From: Mycobacterium colombiense
GTDB lineage: Bacteria > Actinomycetota > Actinomycetes > Mycobacteriales > Mycobacteriaceae
Direction: 5' to 3'
Assembly (NCBI RefSeq): GCF_001953985.1
Contig: NZ_MBEI01000030.1
Span: 58,976-122,975, forward strand
DNA: 64,000 bases
Positions 1 to 10,053 of the stretch are shown here, piece after piece. The first letter of the stretch is position 1. Every line of letters begins with the position of its first letter. The notes beneath the pieces are model-generated. The model was given only the letters and a program-made list of their open reading frames with translations, was not told where the DNA came from and did not search any database. The position numbers were made by a program, and so were the translations under genes.

Positions 1-38
1 ATGCGGGCATCTAAAACTGCAGCGGTAGGAGGGTTTTC

Positions 39-1241
39 GTGACGGCGAGCACCGATAGCCATGTTCGGTTCGATCCATACGATGTCGGGTTGATCGCCGA
101 CCCGTATCCCATGTTCGCGCGATTGCGCGAAGAGGCACCGCTTTATTACAACGCCGAATACGACTTTTACGCGGTGAGCCGTTACGCCGATGTCAGCAAG
201 GCGCTCGTCGACCACGAGACCTACAGCTCCGCGCGCGGCGCGATCCTGGAACTGATCAAGGCCAACCTCGAAATCCCGCCGGGCATGCTGATCTTCGAAG
301 ACCCGCCGATTCACGACGTGCATCGCAAGCTGCTGTCGCGCATGTTCACCCCACGCCGGATCGCCGCGCTCGAGCCGATGATTCGCGACTTCTGCGCTCA
401 ACTGCTGGATCCGCTGGTCGGCTCGGGACACTTCGACTTCGTCTCCGACCTGGGTGCGCAGATGCCGATGAAGGTCATCAGCATGCTGCTCGGCATCCCC
501 GAGGACGACCAGGAGTACATCCGCGACCGCGGTAACGCCCAGCTGCGCACCGAGGCCGGCAAGCCCATGGACGCCGCCCAGCATGGCCTCTCGGTGGGCG
601 AGCAGTTCGAGGCCTACATCGATTGGCGTGCAGAGCATCCGTCAGACGACATCATGACCGAGCTTCTCAACGTCGAATTCGTGGATGAAACCGGGACCAC
701 CCGCCGGCTGTCCCGCGAAGAGATCCTGGTCTACCTCAACGTCGTCGCCGGGGCCGGCAACGAAACGACAACGCGGCTGATCGGTTGGTCCGGAAAGGTT
801 CTCGCCGAACACCCCGATCAGCGCCGGGACCTCGCCGAGAACCCGACGCTCATCCCGCAGGCCATCGAGGAGTTGCTGCGATACGAGCCACCGGCACCAC
901 ACGTGTCGCGCTACGTGACCCGCGACGTCACCGTGCACGACCAGACCGTGCCCGAAGGAAGCGTGATGATGATGCTCATCGGATCGGCGTGCCGTGACGA
1001 GGCCCAGTTCGGGCCCGACGCAGGCGATTTCAACATTCATCGCAGCGTCCGTCCGCACCTCACCTTCAGCATGGGGACCCACTTCTGTCTGGGATCGGCC
1101 CTGGCCCGCCTCGAAGGCCGCGTCGCGCTGGAGGAGATTCTGAAGCGATTCCCCGAGTGGGAGGTCGACCTGACCAACGCAGTCCTCAGCCCGACCTCCA
1201 CGGTCCGAGGCTGGGAGTGCATGCCTTCCCTGGTGCCGTGA
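39..1241 (+). CDS. Cytochrome P450
   Basis: Heme-thiolate monooxygenase of 400 residues, a normal length for a soluble bacterial P450. The heme loop FSMGTHFCLG places the cysteine ligand at about residue 350. The I-helix oxygen-activation motif appears as AGAGNETT, and the ExxR region as EELLRYEPP. The GTG start at 39 is supported by AGGAGG about 8 bases upstream. It is the first gene of a + strand cluster: its TGA stop shares one base with the ATG of the following SDR, so the two are probably translationally coupled. The substrate is unknown; the neighbouring SDR and CoA-handling genes suggest hydroxylation of an aliphatic or terpenoid-like acid or alcohol (inference). Confidence 0.93.
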   Translation: MTASTDSHVRFDPYDVGLIADPYPMFARLREEAPLYYNAEYDFYAVSRYADVSKALVDHETYSSARGAILELIKANLEIPPGMLIFEDPPIHDVHRKLLSRMFTPRRIAALEPMIRDFCAQLLDPLVGSGHFDFVSDLGAQMPMKVISMLLGIPEDDQEYIRDRGNAQLRTEAGKPMDAAQHGLSVGEQFEAYIDWRAEHPSDDIMTELLNVEFVDETGTTRRLSREEILVYLNVVAGAGNETTTRLIGWSGKVLAEHPDQRRDLAENPTLIPQAIEELLRYEPPAPHVSRYVTRDVTVHDQTVPEGSVMMMLIGSACRDEAQFGPDAGDFNIHRSVRPHLTFSMGTHFCLGSALARLEGRVALEEILKRFPEWEVDLTNAVLSPTSTVRGWECMPSLVP

Positions 1242-2077
1242 TGACCGGCCGGGTTGAGGGCAAGGTCGCTTTCGTCAGCGGTGCCGCGCGCGGTCAGGGC
1301 CGCAGCCACGCCGTCCGGCTGGCGCAGGAGGGCGCCGACATCATCGCGATCGACGTCTGCGGGCCGATCGACAACCTGGCCTACCCGCACTCGACGCCGG
1401 AAGACCTTGCCGAGACGGCGGATCTGGTCAAGAACCTCGACCGGCGCATCGTGACCGCCCAGGTGGACGTCCGCGACTACGACGCGCTGAAGGCCGCGGT
1501 GGACAGCGGGGTCGAACAGCTCGGTCGTCTCGACATCATCGTCGCCAATGCGGGCGTCGGCACCGATGGCAGGAAGCTGCACAAGATCCGCGAGGACGTG
1601 TGGCAGGACATGATCGACATCAACCTCAGCGGCGTGTGGCACACCGTGAAAACGGGCGTGCCGCACATCCTTTCGGGGGGACGCGGCGGCTCAATCGTGC
1701 TCACCAGTTCGGTGGGCGGCCGCAAGGCCTACCCGAACACCGGGCACTACATCGCCGCCAAGCACGGCGTCATCGGCCTGATGCGTGCCTTCGCCGTCGA
1801 GTTGGGCCAGCAGATGATCAGGGTCAATTCGGTGCTGCCCACCCAGGTCAGCACCACAATGGTGATGAACGACAACACCTATCGGCTGTTTCGCCCGGAT
1901 CTGGAAAATCCCGGACCGGACGACTTCGCCCCCATCTCGCAATTGATGCACACACTGCCGGTGCCTTGGGTGGAAGCCACCGACATCAGCAATGCTGTCC
2001 TGTTCCTCGCCTCTGACGAATCTCGTTATGTCACCGGCGTTTCGCTTCCCGTCGATGCGGGCAGCTTGCTCAAATAG
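1241..2077 (+). CDS. Mycofactocin-type short-chain dehydrogenase
   Basis: NAD-dependent SDR of 278 residues. The cofactor motif GAARGQGRSHA followed by AEEGADIIAID-like sequence and a later insertion is the hallmark of the mycofactocin-coupled SDR subfamily, in which NAD stays bound and electrons are thought to leave through mycofactocin. The active site is Y-I-A-A-K in GHYIAAKHGVIG. The ATG at 1241 overlaps the P450 stop by one base and is preferred to upstream in-frame codons inside the P450 gene. It probably oxidises the alcohol made by the P450 (inference from adjacency). A close relative lies at 41137-42000 in this window. Confidence 0.92.
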   Translation: MTGRVEGKVAFVSGAARGQGRSHAVRLAQEGADIIAIDVCGPIDNLAYPHSTPEDLAETADLVKNLDRRIVTAQVDVRDYDALKAAVDSGVEQLGRLDIIVANAGVGTDGRKLHKIREDVWQDMIDINLSGVWHTVKTGVPHILSGGRGGSIVLTSSVGGRKAYPNTGHYIAAKHGVIGLMRAFAVELGQQMIRVNSVLPTQVSTTMVMNDNTYRLFRPDLENPGPDDFAPISQLMHTLPVPWVEATDISNAVLFLASDESRYVTGVSLPVDAGSLLK

Positions 2078-2106
2078 GCGTCAGCCCCAAGTGAAAGAAG
2101 AAGCCC

Positions 2107-3075
2107 ATGCCCGAATATGACTACGAAAAGCTGAAGAAGGAAGCCGAGCAGTACATCAAGTTCGAAAAGGACAAGAAGAACCGGATCGCCTACATCACCT
2201 TCGATCGTCCCGACGCGCAGAACGCCACGAGTCTGGGCATGCGGCAGAACTACGCCGACCTGATCCACAAATGCAACGTGGACGACGACGTCAAGGTGGT
2301 CGTGATCCGCGGCGAGGGACAGGATTTCGGTAGCGGCGGCGACCTGCCCGAGCAGCGCCCCATGCTGGAGAACCCCGGTCTCCCACTGCATCACGAGCTG
2401 GCGATCAACGATGACGACGTCAAGTACCCGCCGGGTGGTTCGTACCGCTACCTGTCCACCGTCACCGACTTCTACGCCAAGGCCCGCGCCGGAAACCGTC
2501 CGCTTCAGGAACTTCGGAAGATCAGCATCATCGAGGCCAAGGGCTACTGCTACGGGTGGCACTTCTACCAGGCCGGCGACGCCGACCTGGTGATCTCCTC
2601 CGACGACGCCCTGTTCGGTCACCCCGCCTTCCGGTACGTGGGCTGGGGACCGCGGCTGTGGTGGTGGGCCGAGACGATGGGCCTACGCAAGTTCTCCGAG
2701 ATGCTGTTCACCGGAAGGCCGTTCAGCGCGAAGGAGATGTACGACTGCGGCTTCGTCAACAGCGTCGTGCCGCGTGACCAGCTGGAAGCCGAGACCGAGA
2801 AGTACGCCATGGCGTGCTCACGGTCCCGCCCGACCGACACGGTCGCGGTGCAGAAGACCTTCCTCGAGCTGTACAAGCAGCACAAGGGCGAGTACTTCGG
2901 CAGCCTGCTGACCGGCATGGTCGAGGGCATGCTGCCGATGATCCAGAACGACGCGCAAGAAGTCGACCTCACCGAAGGCACTTTCAATAAGGGCCTCAAC
3001 AACGTGGTCAAGGACAACGACATGAACTTCCCCCCGGAGTGGCGCCTGAGCCGCTCGGGCCGCGCGAAGCCCTGA
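2107..3075 (+). CDS. Enoyl-CoA hydratase/isomerase family protein
   Basis: Crotonase-fold protein of 322 residues, slightly long for the family because of a charged N-terminal extension. Fold signatures include VVIRGEGQDFGSGGDLPE, which carries the first oxyanion-hole turn, and GYCYGWHFYQAGDADLVIS, the second turn, followed by LFTGRPFSAKEMYDCGFVNSVVP. The usual PEFxLG catalytic glutamate segment is replaced by GHPAFRYVGWGP, so the chemistry may be something other than simple hydration. It starts 29 bases after the SDR with GAAAGAAG just upstream. Probably acts on the CoA ester handled by the adjacent CoA-transferase; substrate unknown. Confidence 0.88.
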   Translation: MPEYDYEKLKKEAEQYIKFEKDKKNRIAYITFDRPDAQNATSLGMRQNYADLIHKCNVDDDVKVVVIRGEGQDFGSGGDLPEQRPMLENPGLPLHHELAINDDDVKYPPGGSYRYLSTVTDFYAKARAGNRPLQELRKISIIEAKGYCYGWHFYQAGDADLVISSDDALFGHPAFRYVGWGPRLWWWAETMGLRKFSEMLFTGRPFSAKEMYDCGFVNSVVPRDQLEAETEKYAMACSRSRPTDTVAVQKTFLELYKQHKGEYFGSLLTGMVEGMLPMIQNDAQEVDLTEGTFNKGLNNVVKDNDMNFPPEWRLSRSGRAKP

Positions 3076-3094
3076 GCGTTTTGGCGGGGCGTGC

Positions 3095-5443
3095 ATGTCC
3101 GCGCTGACGGGTATCAGGGTCGTCGAGTTGGCCGAATCCGTCGCGGGGGAGTACTGCGGGAAGCTGCTGGCCGACTTCGGCGCCGAGGTGATCAAGATCG
3201 AGGCGCCGAAGCGCGGCAGCGCGACCCGCGCCATGGCGCCCGTCCTCGCCGACGGGTGCGAAGGCAGCGCGTTGTTCGCCTACCTCAACACCAACAAGCG
3301 CTCCGTCGTCCTCGATGTCGGCTCTGCGGCCGATATCGAGCGGCTGCACCGGCTGATCGACACCGCGGACACGGTCATCGATGGCCGGGCCACGGACTGG
3401 TCCGCGCGGCACCCGTCCGTGGTTTTCTGCTCCATCACCCCGTACGGCCGGCTGGTCGCCTCCGAGTTCGATAATGCCCGCAGCATCAACGTGTTCCACG
3501 CGAGCGGGTGGGGGTATCACACGCCGAGCCACCCGGACGTCGACAGGCCTCCGCTGCAGGGACCGGGCCGCTTCCTGGCCGACTACGAGGCCGGGCTGGA
3601 GGCGGCGTTGTGTGTCGCGTCGTCGCTGTGGGGACGGCTGCACACCGGCCAGGGCGAGTCCATCGACATCTCCCAGCAGGCCGTGCTGGTCTCACGCGCC
3701 GATTGCATCCTGGGTCGCCTCGTGACCGGCGAGGTACCGGCCGACGGTGAGCGGGGGGATTTCGATCAGGCCGGACCGGCCTCGTTCTTCGCCTGCGCCG
3801 ACGGCTTCGTCTACCTGTACATGACCAGCGGCGCGCACTGGGCGGGCGTGAAAACCCTGATGGGCCATCCCGAATGGCTCGACACGTTCGAGGACGACTG
3901 GCTGGAGTTCTCCGTCACCGCCGAGAAGGTCGCCTCGTTTCAGCGGGGCTTCGCCGGCTGGGTTGCCGGCCTGCCCAAAGATGAGGCGTCGGAACGGGCC
4001 CAGCGGCTCGGCGTACCGCTGGTGCCCGTGAACGGCGCCGCGGACCTGCATCACTCGCCCCAATACCGGCACCGCGGATTCTTCCAGCGGGTTCGCCATC
4101 CGGTGCTGGGTGAAGCGGTGTATCCGACCGTGCCGTACGCGTTCAGCGCGTCGCCCGCGCGAATCGCCAGTGCCGCACCCGGTCTCGGTGAGCACACCCG
4201 GTCGGTGCTGGAAAGCGTCGACTCCCCGCGCGCCCGGCCGACGGTCAAGGCGGCGCAACTGAAGCCTCCCAGGGATGCCCGGGGCGGACCGCTGGAAGGC
4301 GTACGGGTCGTCGAACTCACCAAGGTGTGGGCCGGTCCGTACGCGGGCAAACTGCTGGCGATGCTGGGCGCCGAAGTCATCAAGATCGAGACGGCCGCCA
4401 GCCCCGAGGAGATGCGCGCCTACGGCGGCGCCGACATCAACCACGCGCCGTATTTCTTGAGCATCAACCCCGAGATCCTCAGCGTGGACCTCGATATCAA
4501 GTCGGCCGAGGGCATGGCGCGGCTGCGTGAGCTGATCGCCCGCAGCGACATCGTCATCAATAACCTGCGCCCGGGCGCCATGGAGCGCCAGGGCCTGGGC
4601 TACCAGCAGCTCACCGAGATCAAGCCCGACATCATCTCGGTATCGATCAAGATGTGGGGCAACGACGGGCCGATGGGTCACCAAACCGGTTATGCCCCAT
4701 GCTTTGCCGCGCTGGCCGGACCGGCCTCACTGGTCGGCTATCCCGATGGGCCGCCGCTCGGGACCAGCATGCGCTACGGCGACTCGACGGTGGGAGCGGC
4801 CGCCGCCTATGCCGCCGTGGTGGCGCTGCTGCATCGGGAACTCAACGGCGCCGGGCAATTCGTCGACGTGTCGGCCGTGGAGGCCCTCTCCTCCATGATC
4901 GGTGACTGCCTGCTTGAGCAATCGCTGACCGGACGACCCCTTGGGCCCAGCGGCAACGCCAATCCGGACATGTGCCCGCATGGTTGCTACCCGTGCGCCG
5001 ATGGTGGGTGGATCACGGTGGCCGTCGCGAATGATGCCGAATGGCGCCGGTTGTGCGAGGCGCTCGGCGCACCACCAATGGCCGACGAGCCCCGCTACGC
5101 CACGCGCGAGGCGCGACACCGGCACGCCGAAGCGCTCGACGCGGACCTAGCCCGGCTCACCCGAGGCCAGGACGCGGGGCGACTCGCCGAGCGCCTGCGC
5201 GCGGCCGGGGTACCGGCCGCCAAGAGCGCCACCGCGGTGGATGTGATTGCCGATCAACGGCTGTGGGACCGCGAGCTGTACCGCTTCGTCTCGGATCACC
5301 GCGAGGGCCAGCGACCGGTGCTGGGTCCGTCTTGGCGAATGAGGCGGCCGGCCCGGGTCGAGCGCGGTGCGCCGGACCTGGGCGAGGACACCGACTACGT
5401 TCTACACGAGATACTCGGCAAGCAACCGATGGGCGGAGCATGA
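3095..5443 (+). CDS. Tandem-fused class III CoA-transferase (CaiB/BaiF)
   Basis: 782 residues holding two complete class III CoA-transferase units. The first begins at about residue 5 (GIRVVELAESVAGEYCGKLL, then FGAEVIKIE) and the second at about residue 395 (EGVRVVELTKVWAGPYAGKLL, then LGAEVIKIE). Each keeps an aspartate at the catalytic position: LADYEAG in the first unit and RYGDSTVG in the second. Family members are usually about 400 residues and dimerise as interlocked rings, so the fusion may form a pseudo-dimer in one chain. It moves CoA between acids to activate the pathway substrate. ATG at 3095, 19 bases after the hydratase; its stop overlaps the next start by four bases (ATGA). Confidence 0.92.
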   Translation: MSALTGIRVVELAESVAGEYCGKLLADFGAEVIKIEAPKRGSATRAMAPVLADGCEGSALFAYLNTNKRSVVLDVGSAADIERLHRLIDTADTVIDGRATDWSARHPSVVFCSITPYGRLVASEFDNARSINVFHASGWGYHTPSHPDVDRPPLQGPGRFLADYEAGLEAALCVASSLWGRLHTGQGESIDISQQAVLVSRADCILGRLVTGEVPADGERGDFDQAGPASFFACADGFVYLYMTSGAHWAGVKTLMGHPEWLDTFEDDWLEFSVTAEKVASFQRGFAGWVAGLPKDEASERAQRLGVPLVPVNGAADLHHSPQYRHRGFFQRVRHPVLGEAVYPTVPYAFSASPARIASAAPGLGEHTRSVLESVDSPRARPTVKAAQLKPPRDARGGPLEGVRVVELTKVWAGPYAGKLLAMLGAEVIKIETAASPEEMRAYGGADINHAPYFLSINPEILSVDLDIKSAEGMARLRELIARSDIVINNLRPGAMERQGLGYQQLTEIKPDIISVSIKMWGNDGPMGHQTGYAPCFAALAGPASLVGYPDGPPLGTSMRYGDSTVGAAAAYAAVVALLHRELNGAGQFVDVSAVEALSSMIGDCLLEQSLTGRPLGPSGNANPDMCPHGCYPCADGGWITVAVANDAEWRRLCEALGAPPMADEPRYATREARHRHAEALDADLARLTRGQDAGRLAERLRAAGVPAAKSATAVDVIADQRLWDRELYRFVSDHREGQRPVLGPSWRMRRPARVERGAPDLGEDTDYVLHEILGKQPMGGA

Positions 5444-6201
5444 CGACACTGGCGCGAACAGCGGCCCTGGTCACCGGCGCCAGCAGCGGCATCGGCGCGG
5501 CGACGGCCCGAGCGCTGGCAGCCCAGGGAGCGGCGGTGGCCCTGCTCGCCCGCCGCGCCGACCGGCTGGCGGAACTGAAGGCCGAGATCGAATCCGCCGG
5601 TGGCACAGCGCTGGTGGTGCCCGCCGACGTCACCGATGCCGAACGGGTGGCGTCCGCGGTGCAGCGCACCGTCGCGGAGCTGGGACGCCTCGACATCCTG
5701 GTGAACAACGCCGGCCTGATGCAGTCGGCGCCCGCGACCCAGGCGTCGCTGCAGGATTGGGACCAGATGGTGTCCGTCAACGTGCAGGGTGTCCTCTACG
5801 CCACCCGCGCGGCGCTTCCCCACCTGATCGACGCGGCCGTCAACTCGCCGCGCGGCGTGGCAGACCTGGTCACCATCAGTTCCACCGCCGGCTGGGTGGC
5901 CCGGCCGAACACGGCCGTGTATTCGCTCACCAAGTTCGGTGTGAACGCCTTCAGCGAGGGCCTTCGCCAGGAGGTGCTCGGCAAGCGGGTCCGGGTCGGG
6001 GTGGTGGGCCCCGGAACGGTCGACACCGAAATCTTCAGCCACCTGGCCGACACGTCGCGTGAGGCGTTCGAACGGCAGACCGCCGGCATGGTCATGCTGC
6101 GGCCCGAGGACATCGCGGATGCGGTGTTGTTCATGGTGACTCGTGACCGGCGGATCGCGGTCAATCACATGTTGGTGCGCTCGGCCGAGCAGACCTGGTA
6201 G
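5440..6201 (+). CDS. Classical SDR family oxidoreductase
   Basis: 253-residue Rossmann oxidoreductase. The nucleotide motif is TGASSGIGAAT, the structural motif NNAG, and the catalytic pair YSLTK (Tyr and Lys). The ATG at 5440 overlaps the CoA-transferase stop in an ATGA junction and gives the exact normal N-terminus; longer in-frame extensions lie inside the preceding gene. It lacks the mycofactocin-type insertion, so ordinary NAD(P)H exchange is likely. It belongs to the same operon, probably oxidising a hydroxyl or reducing a ketone in the same route (inference). Confidence 0.9.
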   Translation: MTTLARTAALVTGASSGIGAATARALAAQGAAVALLARRADRLAELKAEIESAGGTALVVPADVTDAERVASAVQRTVAELGRLDILVNNAGLMQSAPATQASLQDWDQMVSVNVQGVLYATRAALPHLIDAAVNSPRGVADLVTISSTAGWVARPNTAVYSLTKFGVNAFSEGLRQEVLGKRVRVGVVGPGTVDTEIFSHLADTSREAFERQTAGMVMLRPEDIADAVLFMVTRDRRIAVNHMLVRSAEQTW

Positions 6202-6205
6202 CGGC

Positions 6206-7498
6206 GTGGATTCGGATTGGGTGATCGGCGATCACCACGGATTGCCGCTCCCGGCGGACCCCGCAGCGTTGCTCAGCGGGGGAGTGTCGTTCCTGACCAA
6301 CGCGTTTCGGGCCTCCGGTGTGCTCTCGGAGAACAGCGTCGCACGGATCACCGAATTCCGGGAGAGCGGCGGTGGCAGCACGGGCCGCAAGGTGATGTTG
6401 TCGATCGAATACGACCGGCCCGCACGGAATCTGCACACCGAGCTGTTCGTCAAGTTCTCCCGCGATCTCGACAATCCGGTGCGCGACCGCGGAAAGACCC
6501 AGATGGAGTCCGAGGTCCGATTCGCGTCGTTGGCGCGTGCGCCCGAATTCCCCATCGCTGTGCCCACCCCGCAGTTCGCCGACTACCACGCGCAGAGCGG
6601 CACCGGAATCTTGATCACCGAACGAATCGGCTTTGGCGCCAACGGGGTCGAACCCCAATACCACAAGTGCCTCGACTACGAGATGCCCGAGCCGGTGGAG
6701 CATTACCGTGCGCTGCTGACCGCCCTGGCGCGGCTTGCCGGCACGCACCGGTCCGGCCGGTTGCCCGCGGAACAGGTCGGGCACTTTCCGCTAGACGTGC
6801 AGTCCGCGACGGTGGGAGAGCGGGCACCGCTGTCGATGGATAGATTGCAGCGACGAATCAATCAGCTGGGGGAATTCATTGATACCCACCGCGGCCTGGT
6901 GCCAGCTGGCGTGGGCTCCCCGGAGTTCTTGGGGCGCTTGGCCGATGAGGCGCCTCGATTGGCCCTGTTGGAGGATGCGATCGCCGATCACTTGGCCGCC
7001 GACGGCGATTACGTCGCGCTGTGCCACTGGAACGCCAATATCGACAATGCCTGGTTCTGGCGGGACGGCGACGGCACTCTCCGCTGCGGCCTGATGGATT
7101 GGGGATGCGTCAGCCAGATGAACCTGGGCATGGCCCTGTGGGGGGCGATGTCCGGCGCGGAGAACGAGATATGGGATACCCATCTCGGGGGCCTGTTGGA
7201 GATGTTCGTCGCGGAGTTCGAGCGTTGCGGCGGTCCAAGCCTGGACCCGGACAGGCTACGCCGGCACACGCTGCTGTATGCGGCGGTGATGGGCGTGGCC
7301 TGGCTGCTGGACGTACCGGCATTGATACGTAAGCGATTCGACATCGCGCCGAGCAGCCGGACGGACCCGCGAATCAGGGATGACGAGGGCGTGCGCGCGC
7401 CCCTGCAGATGCTGTCGAACCTGCTGTTGCTGTGGCAGCGCCACCCGCTGGGGGAGCTGCTTGACGAGGCACTGGAAGAGGAAGGGCGTGTCGCCTAG
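6206..7498 (+). CDS. Phosphotransferase/kinase-like protein with altered catalytic loop
   Basis: 430 residues with the aminoglycoside phosphotransferase/ecdysteroid-kinase fold. The GTG at 6206 is four bases past the SDR stop; upstream codons lie in the SDR. The catalytic loop, normally HxDxxxxN, reads H-W-N-A-N-I-D-N (His274 to Asn281), so the catalytic aspartate is Asn276. The metal-binding aspartate of the DFG-like motif is kept in GLMDWG (about residue 298). This could be a small-molecule kinase using another base, or a pseudokinase. Its gene ends convergently on the HNH gene: both stop codons share the palindrome CTAG at 7495-7498. Confidence 0.82.
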   Translation: MDSDWVIGDHHGLPLPADPAALLSGGVSFLTNAFRASGVLSENSVARITEFRESGGGSTGRKVMLSIEYDRPARNLHTELFVKFSRDLDNPVRDRGKTQMESEVRFASLARAPEFPIAVPTPQFADYHAQSGTGILITERIGFGANGVEPQYHKCLDYEMPEPVEHYRALLTALARLAGTHRSGRLPAEQVGHFPLDVQSATVGERAPLSMDRLQRRINQLGEFIDTHRGLVPAGVGSPEFLGRLADEAPRLALLEDAIADHLAADGDYVALCHWNANIDNAWFWRDGDGTLRCGLMDWGCVSQMNLGMALWGAMSGAENEIWDTHLGGLLEMFVAEFERCGGPSLDPDRLRRHTLLYAAVMGVAWLLDVPALIRKRFDIAPSSRTDPRIRDDEGVRAPLQMLSNLLLLWQRHPLGELLDEALEEEGRVA

Positions 7499-8862
7499 GG
7501 CGGGTCGTCGTCCTCATCGCTGTCGCGTAGCAGCTTTTCGGGATGGTGAAACACATTGACGCGGGGCCTTCCCCGGTCCAGGTGCGGCGGCGGCAGCCAT
7601 TCCGTATCACCGCCGGCGTTCTTGCGAGTGGTCCACCCGCCGGGTCGCAGGAGGCGGTGCTGGGTTCCGCAGGCGAAGGTGAGGTCGTTGACGTCAGTGG
7701 TCTGGCACCTGGCGTACTCGGTGACGTGGTGGACCTCGCAGTAGTAGCCGGGTGTGGTGCACCCGGGCGCCGAGCAGCCGCGATCCTTGGCGTACAACAT
7801 TATTCGCTGGCCGGGGGAGGCAAGGCGTTTCGTGTGATACAACGCCAGGGCCTTGCCCTTGTCGAAGATCGCCAAGTAATGATGCGCGTGGCGGGCCAGC
7901 CGGATCACGTCGCTCATCGGCAGGATCGTGCCGCCACCGGTCAGCCCACGTCCGGCGGCGGCTTCCAGCTCTTGGAGCGTTGTCGTGACGATGATCGAGG
8001 CCGGTAAGCCATTGTGGAGACCCAACTCGCCCGAAGCCAGTGGGCCCCGCAGCGCTGCGGTGAGTCCGTCATGGTTGCGTTGACTGGCCGATCGCGGATC
8101 GCGCTCGATGGCTTCTTGCGTGGGCGCGCCGTCGACGCACGGGGTGTCGTCGAGGGGATTGCACATGCCCGGCGCGGCGAGTTTCGCCAAGACGGCTTCG
8201 AACGTGGCCCGTGCCTCGGGGGTGAGCCAGCCGCGCAGCTGCGACATGCCGTCGGCCTGCTGATTGCCCAGCGTCAGGCCGCGCTGCCGAGCCCGGTCCT
8301 CGTCGGTGAAGGCGCCGTCGGGGTTCAGGCAATCCGCGAGGATGTCCGCCAGCTTGCCAAGTTGTTCGGGCCGATACCGGGTTCCTTCCGTGGCGAGTTT
8401 GGCCTCGGCCTGCTCGCGGGTGACCGCATCTATCCAGCCGGGCAACTGGTGGTAGAACTTGCGGATCACCGAGACCTGACCGGTGCCGAGCGTGCCGTCG
8501 CGTTGCGCGGCCGCGGTGGCGGCCAGGGCCGGCGCCACGGGTTCACCGGTGAGGCCATGGCGCGGGCCCAGATCCCGCGCCTCCTTGATGCGCCGGGATG
8601 CTTCGGCGCGGCTGATCAGCGTCGTCTCCGCGATTGCATGCGACAGCGTGCCGCCGAGCTCCTCGGACGACGCCTGGCGGGCAAGGGAATTGATCAGCTG
8701 ATGCTCGATGGCCGGCAACCGGCGGCGCACCATTTCGCAGCGCTCCAACGTCGCCAACTGCTCGCGGGTGGCCAACGCATCGCGGTCAGTCCCGATCGCG
8801 TGGCCTAGGGCGGCGTCGATGACATCAAACGCCGCGGGCAGGGACTCCCGATCTACGCTCAC
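7495..8862 (-). CDS. 13E12-family DUF222/HNH endonuclease-domain protein
   Basis: 455 residues. The N-terminal two thirds is the DUF222 domain typical of the actinobacterial 13E12 repeat family. The C-terminal part holds an HNH-type zinc/nuclease fold: C-S-A-P-G-C, then CEVHHV, an Asn in VNDLTF and a final His in GTQHRLL. Copies of this family are numerous in mycobacteria, and in M. tuberculosis REP13E12 elements serve as integration sites for the phiRv1 prophage. The native role is unknown. No flanking repeats or integrase are seen here, so it is listed as a gene rather than a mobile element. Confidence 0.9.
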   Translation of the reverse strand: MSVDRESLPAAFDVIDAALGHAIGTDRDALATREQLATLERCEMVRRRLPAIEHQLINSLARQASSEELGGTLSHAIAETTLISRAEASRRIKEARDLGPRHGLTGEPVAPALAATAAAQRDGTLGTGQVSVIRKFYHQLPGWIDAVTREQAEAKLATEGTRYRPEQLGKLADILADCLNPDGAFTDEDRARQRGLTLGNQQADGMSQLRGWLTPEARATFEAVLAKLAAPGMCNPLDDTPCVDGAPTQEAIERDPRSASQRNHDGLTAALRGPLASGELGLHNGLPASIIVTTTLQELEAAAGRGLTGGGTILPMSDVIRLARHAHHYLAIFDKGKALALYHTKRLASPGQRIMLYAKDRGCSAPGCTTPGYYCEVHHVTEYARCQTTDVNDLTFACGTQHRLLRPGGWTTRKNAGGDTEWLPPPHLDRGRPRVNVFHHPEKLLRDSDEDDDPP

Positions 8863-8937
8863 ACCCCGAAGCTATCGGAGGCCACCGACAAAAAACGCGA
8901 CCTTGTGACCACTGAAACCAAAGTGGCACAAGTTATT

Positions 8938-10053
8938 TCACTGTCCCCACGATGGGCTGGTGGTCAGCACCTCGACGCCACTCTCGGTGATGTGCACGGT
9001 GTCTCGACGGAACACCGCGCCGACGCCCCGCTGCCACACATACCCGGTGATCGCCAGCACCATCCCGGCCTCTAGCACGTCGTGTTCGCCTGCGGCCACG
9101 AGCGTTTCGGACACCACTGGTGGGTCAAAACCCAGTCCCAGCCCATGCGCGACCGGCATGGGCGGCACCGGCTCACCCGCCGCGGCGTATGCGGTGAGCA
9201 GATCGCGGGTGGATGCGCCCGGACGACACGCGGCAAGCATCTTGTCGTACAACCCATTCGAGCGCTCGAAGAGCGCGCGAGCGTCGGCCGTATCGCTCAC
9301 GGGCCAGGTTCGGCCGACCTCGGCAACGTAGCCATTCGCCAGCGCGCCGGCGGCGAACGCGACGAGATCACCCGGATCGACCGCGTGGGCGGTCGCACGA
9401 CGCCACGGCTGCTCCCGCGAGGTGACCCACGCGGCGTCTTGGGTGGCCGGCGTGCTCACCCCGCCCGCGGCCATCGCCTCCATCATCACTCCGGCCATCG
9501 TCCGTTCGGAAACGCCCGGCGCCAATGCGCCCAGGGCGGTGGCCAACCCGTGTTCGGCAACGCGCAAGGCCTGATCCATCGCCGCGATTTCGCCGGGCGT
9601 CTTGATGCGTCGCGCCGCACGCATCGCCGGCTCGGCGTCGACGAGCTCGGCATTGGGAAACGCCTCGGGCAGCAGCGCCGCGAAAGTCGGTGTGATCGCG
9701 TCGGTTCCGACCCGTCGCGCCGCCTCGGCGCCGTCGACCTTCTTCAGAACGTCGATGAGCGTCATCGGGTTCCAGGCCAGCCCGTACAGGTGATCGTGGC
9801 CGATCTCCTCCGGAACGCCCTCGTCGTCGGTGCTGTTGAGGTAGATGTCTCCGGTGGCACGCACCAGCACGCACATCGGACCGAACGGCCGCGTGCCCGC
9901 TATCCACAGCTGCGGAGCGCCGGTGACGTAACGGATGTTGGCCTGCCGGCCGAGCACCAGGATGTCCAGGCCGTGCTCCTCCATTTGGGCCAGCGCCCGA
10001 TCCCTGCGGCCCGACCGCAACGCGCGCGCGTCGGGCAGAACTTCAGTCGCCAT
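8938..10053 (-). CDS. Degenerate M24 (aminopeptidase P-like) protein
   Basis: 371 residues with a creatinase N-terminal domain and a pita-bread M24 domain. Compared with its upstream neighbour, metal ligands are largely lost: Ala234 replaces the first Asp (GDLVAFAAG), Glu245 the second Asp (AEVGRT), Thr336 the first Glu (LAITGYV) and Arg350 the last Glu (FRRDTV). Only His303 (AHGLG) remains. It is therefore unlikely to be a dinuclear metallopeptidase and may be a structural partner of the upstream M24 protein or bind its ligand. Its ATG lies 11 bases inside the upstream gene, so coupling is likely. Last gene of the 18.9-8.9 kb operon. Confidence 0.85.
   Translation of the reverse strand: MATEVLPDARALRSGRRDRALAQMEEHGLDILVLGRQANIRYVTGAPQLWIAGTRPFGPMCVLVRATGDIYLNSTDDEGVPEEIGHDHLYGLAWNPMTLIDVLKKVDGAEAARRVGTDAITPTFAALLPEAFPNAELVDAEPAMRAARRIKTPGEIAAMDQALRVAEHGLATALGALAPGVSERTMAGVMMEAMAAGGVSTPATQDAAWVTSREQPWRRATAHAVDPGDLVAFAAGALANGYVAEVGRTWPVSDTADARALFERSNGLYDKMLAACRPGASTRDLLTAYAAAGEPVPPMPVAHGLGLGFDPPVVSETLVAAGEHDVLEAGMVLAITGYVWQRGVGAVFRRDTVHITESGVEVLTTSPSWGQ

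Noticed and set aside
7495..8862. 13E12/HNH gene as a mobile element or prophage remnant
   Set aside because: No integrase, attachment repeats or group II intron features nearby; only the family link to phiRv1 integration sites.
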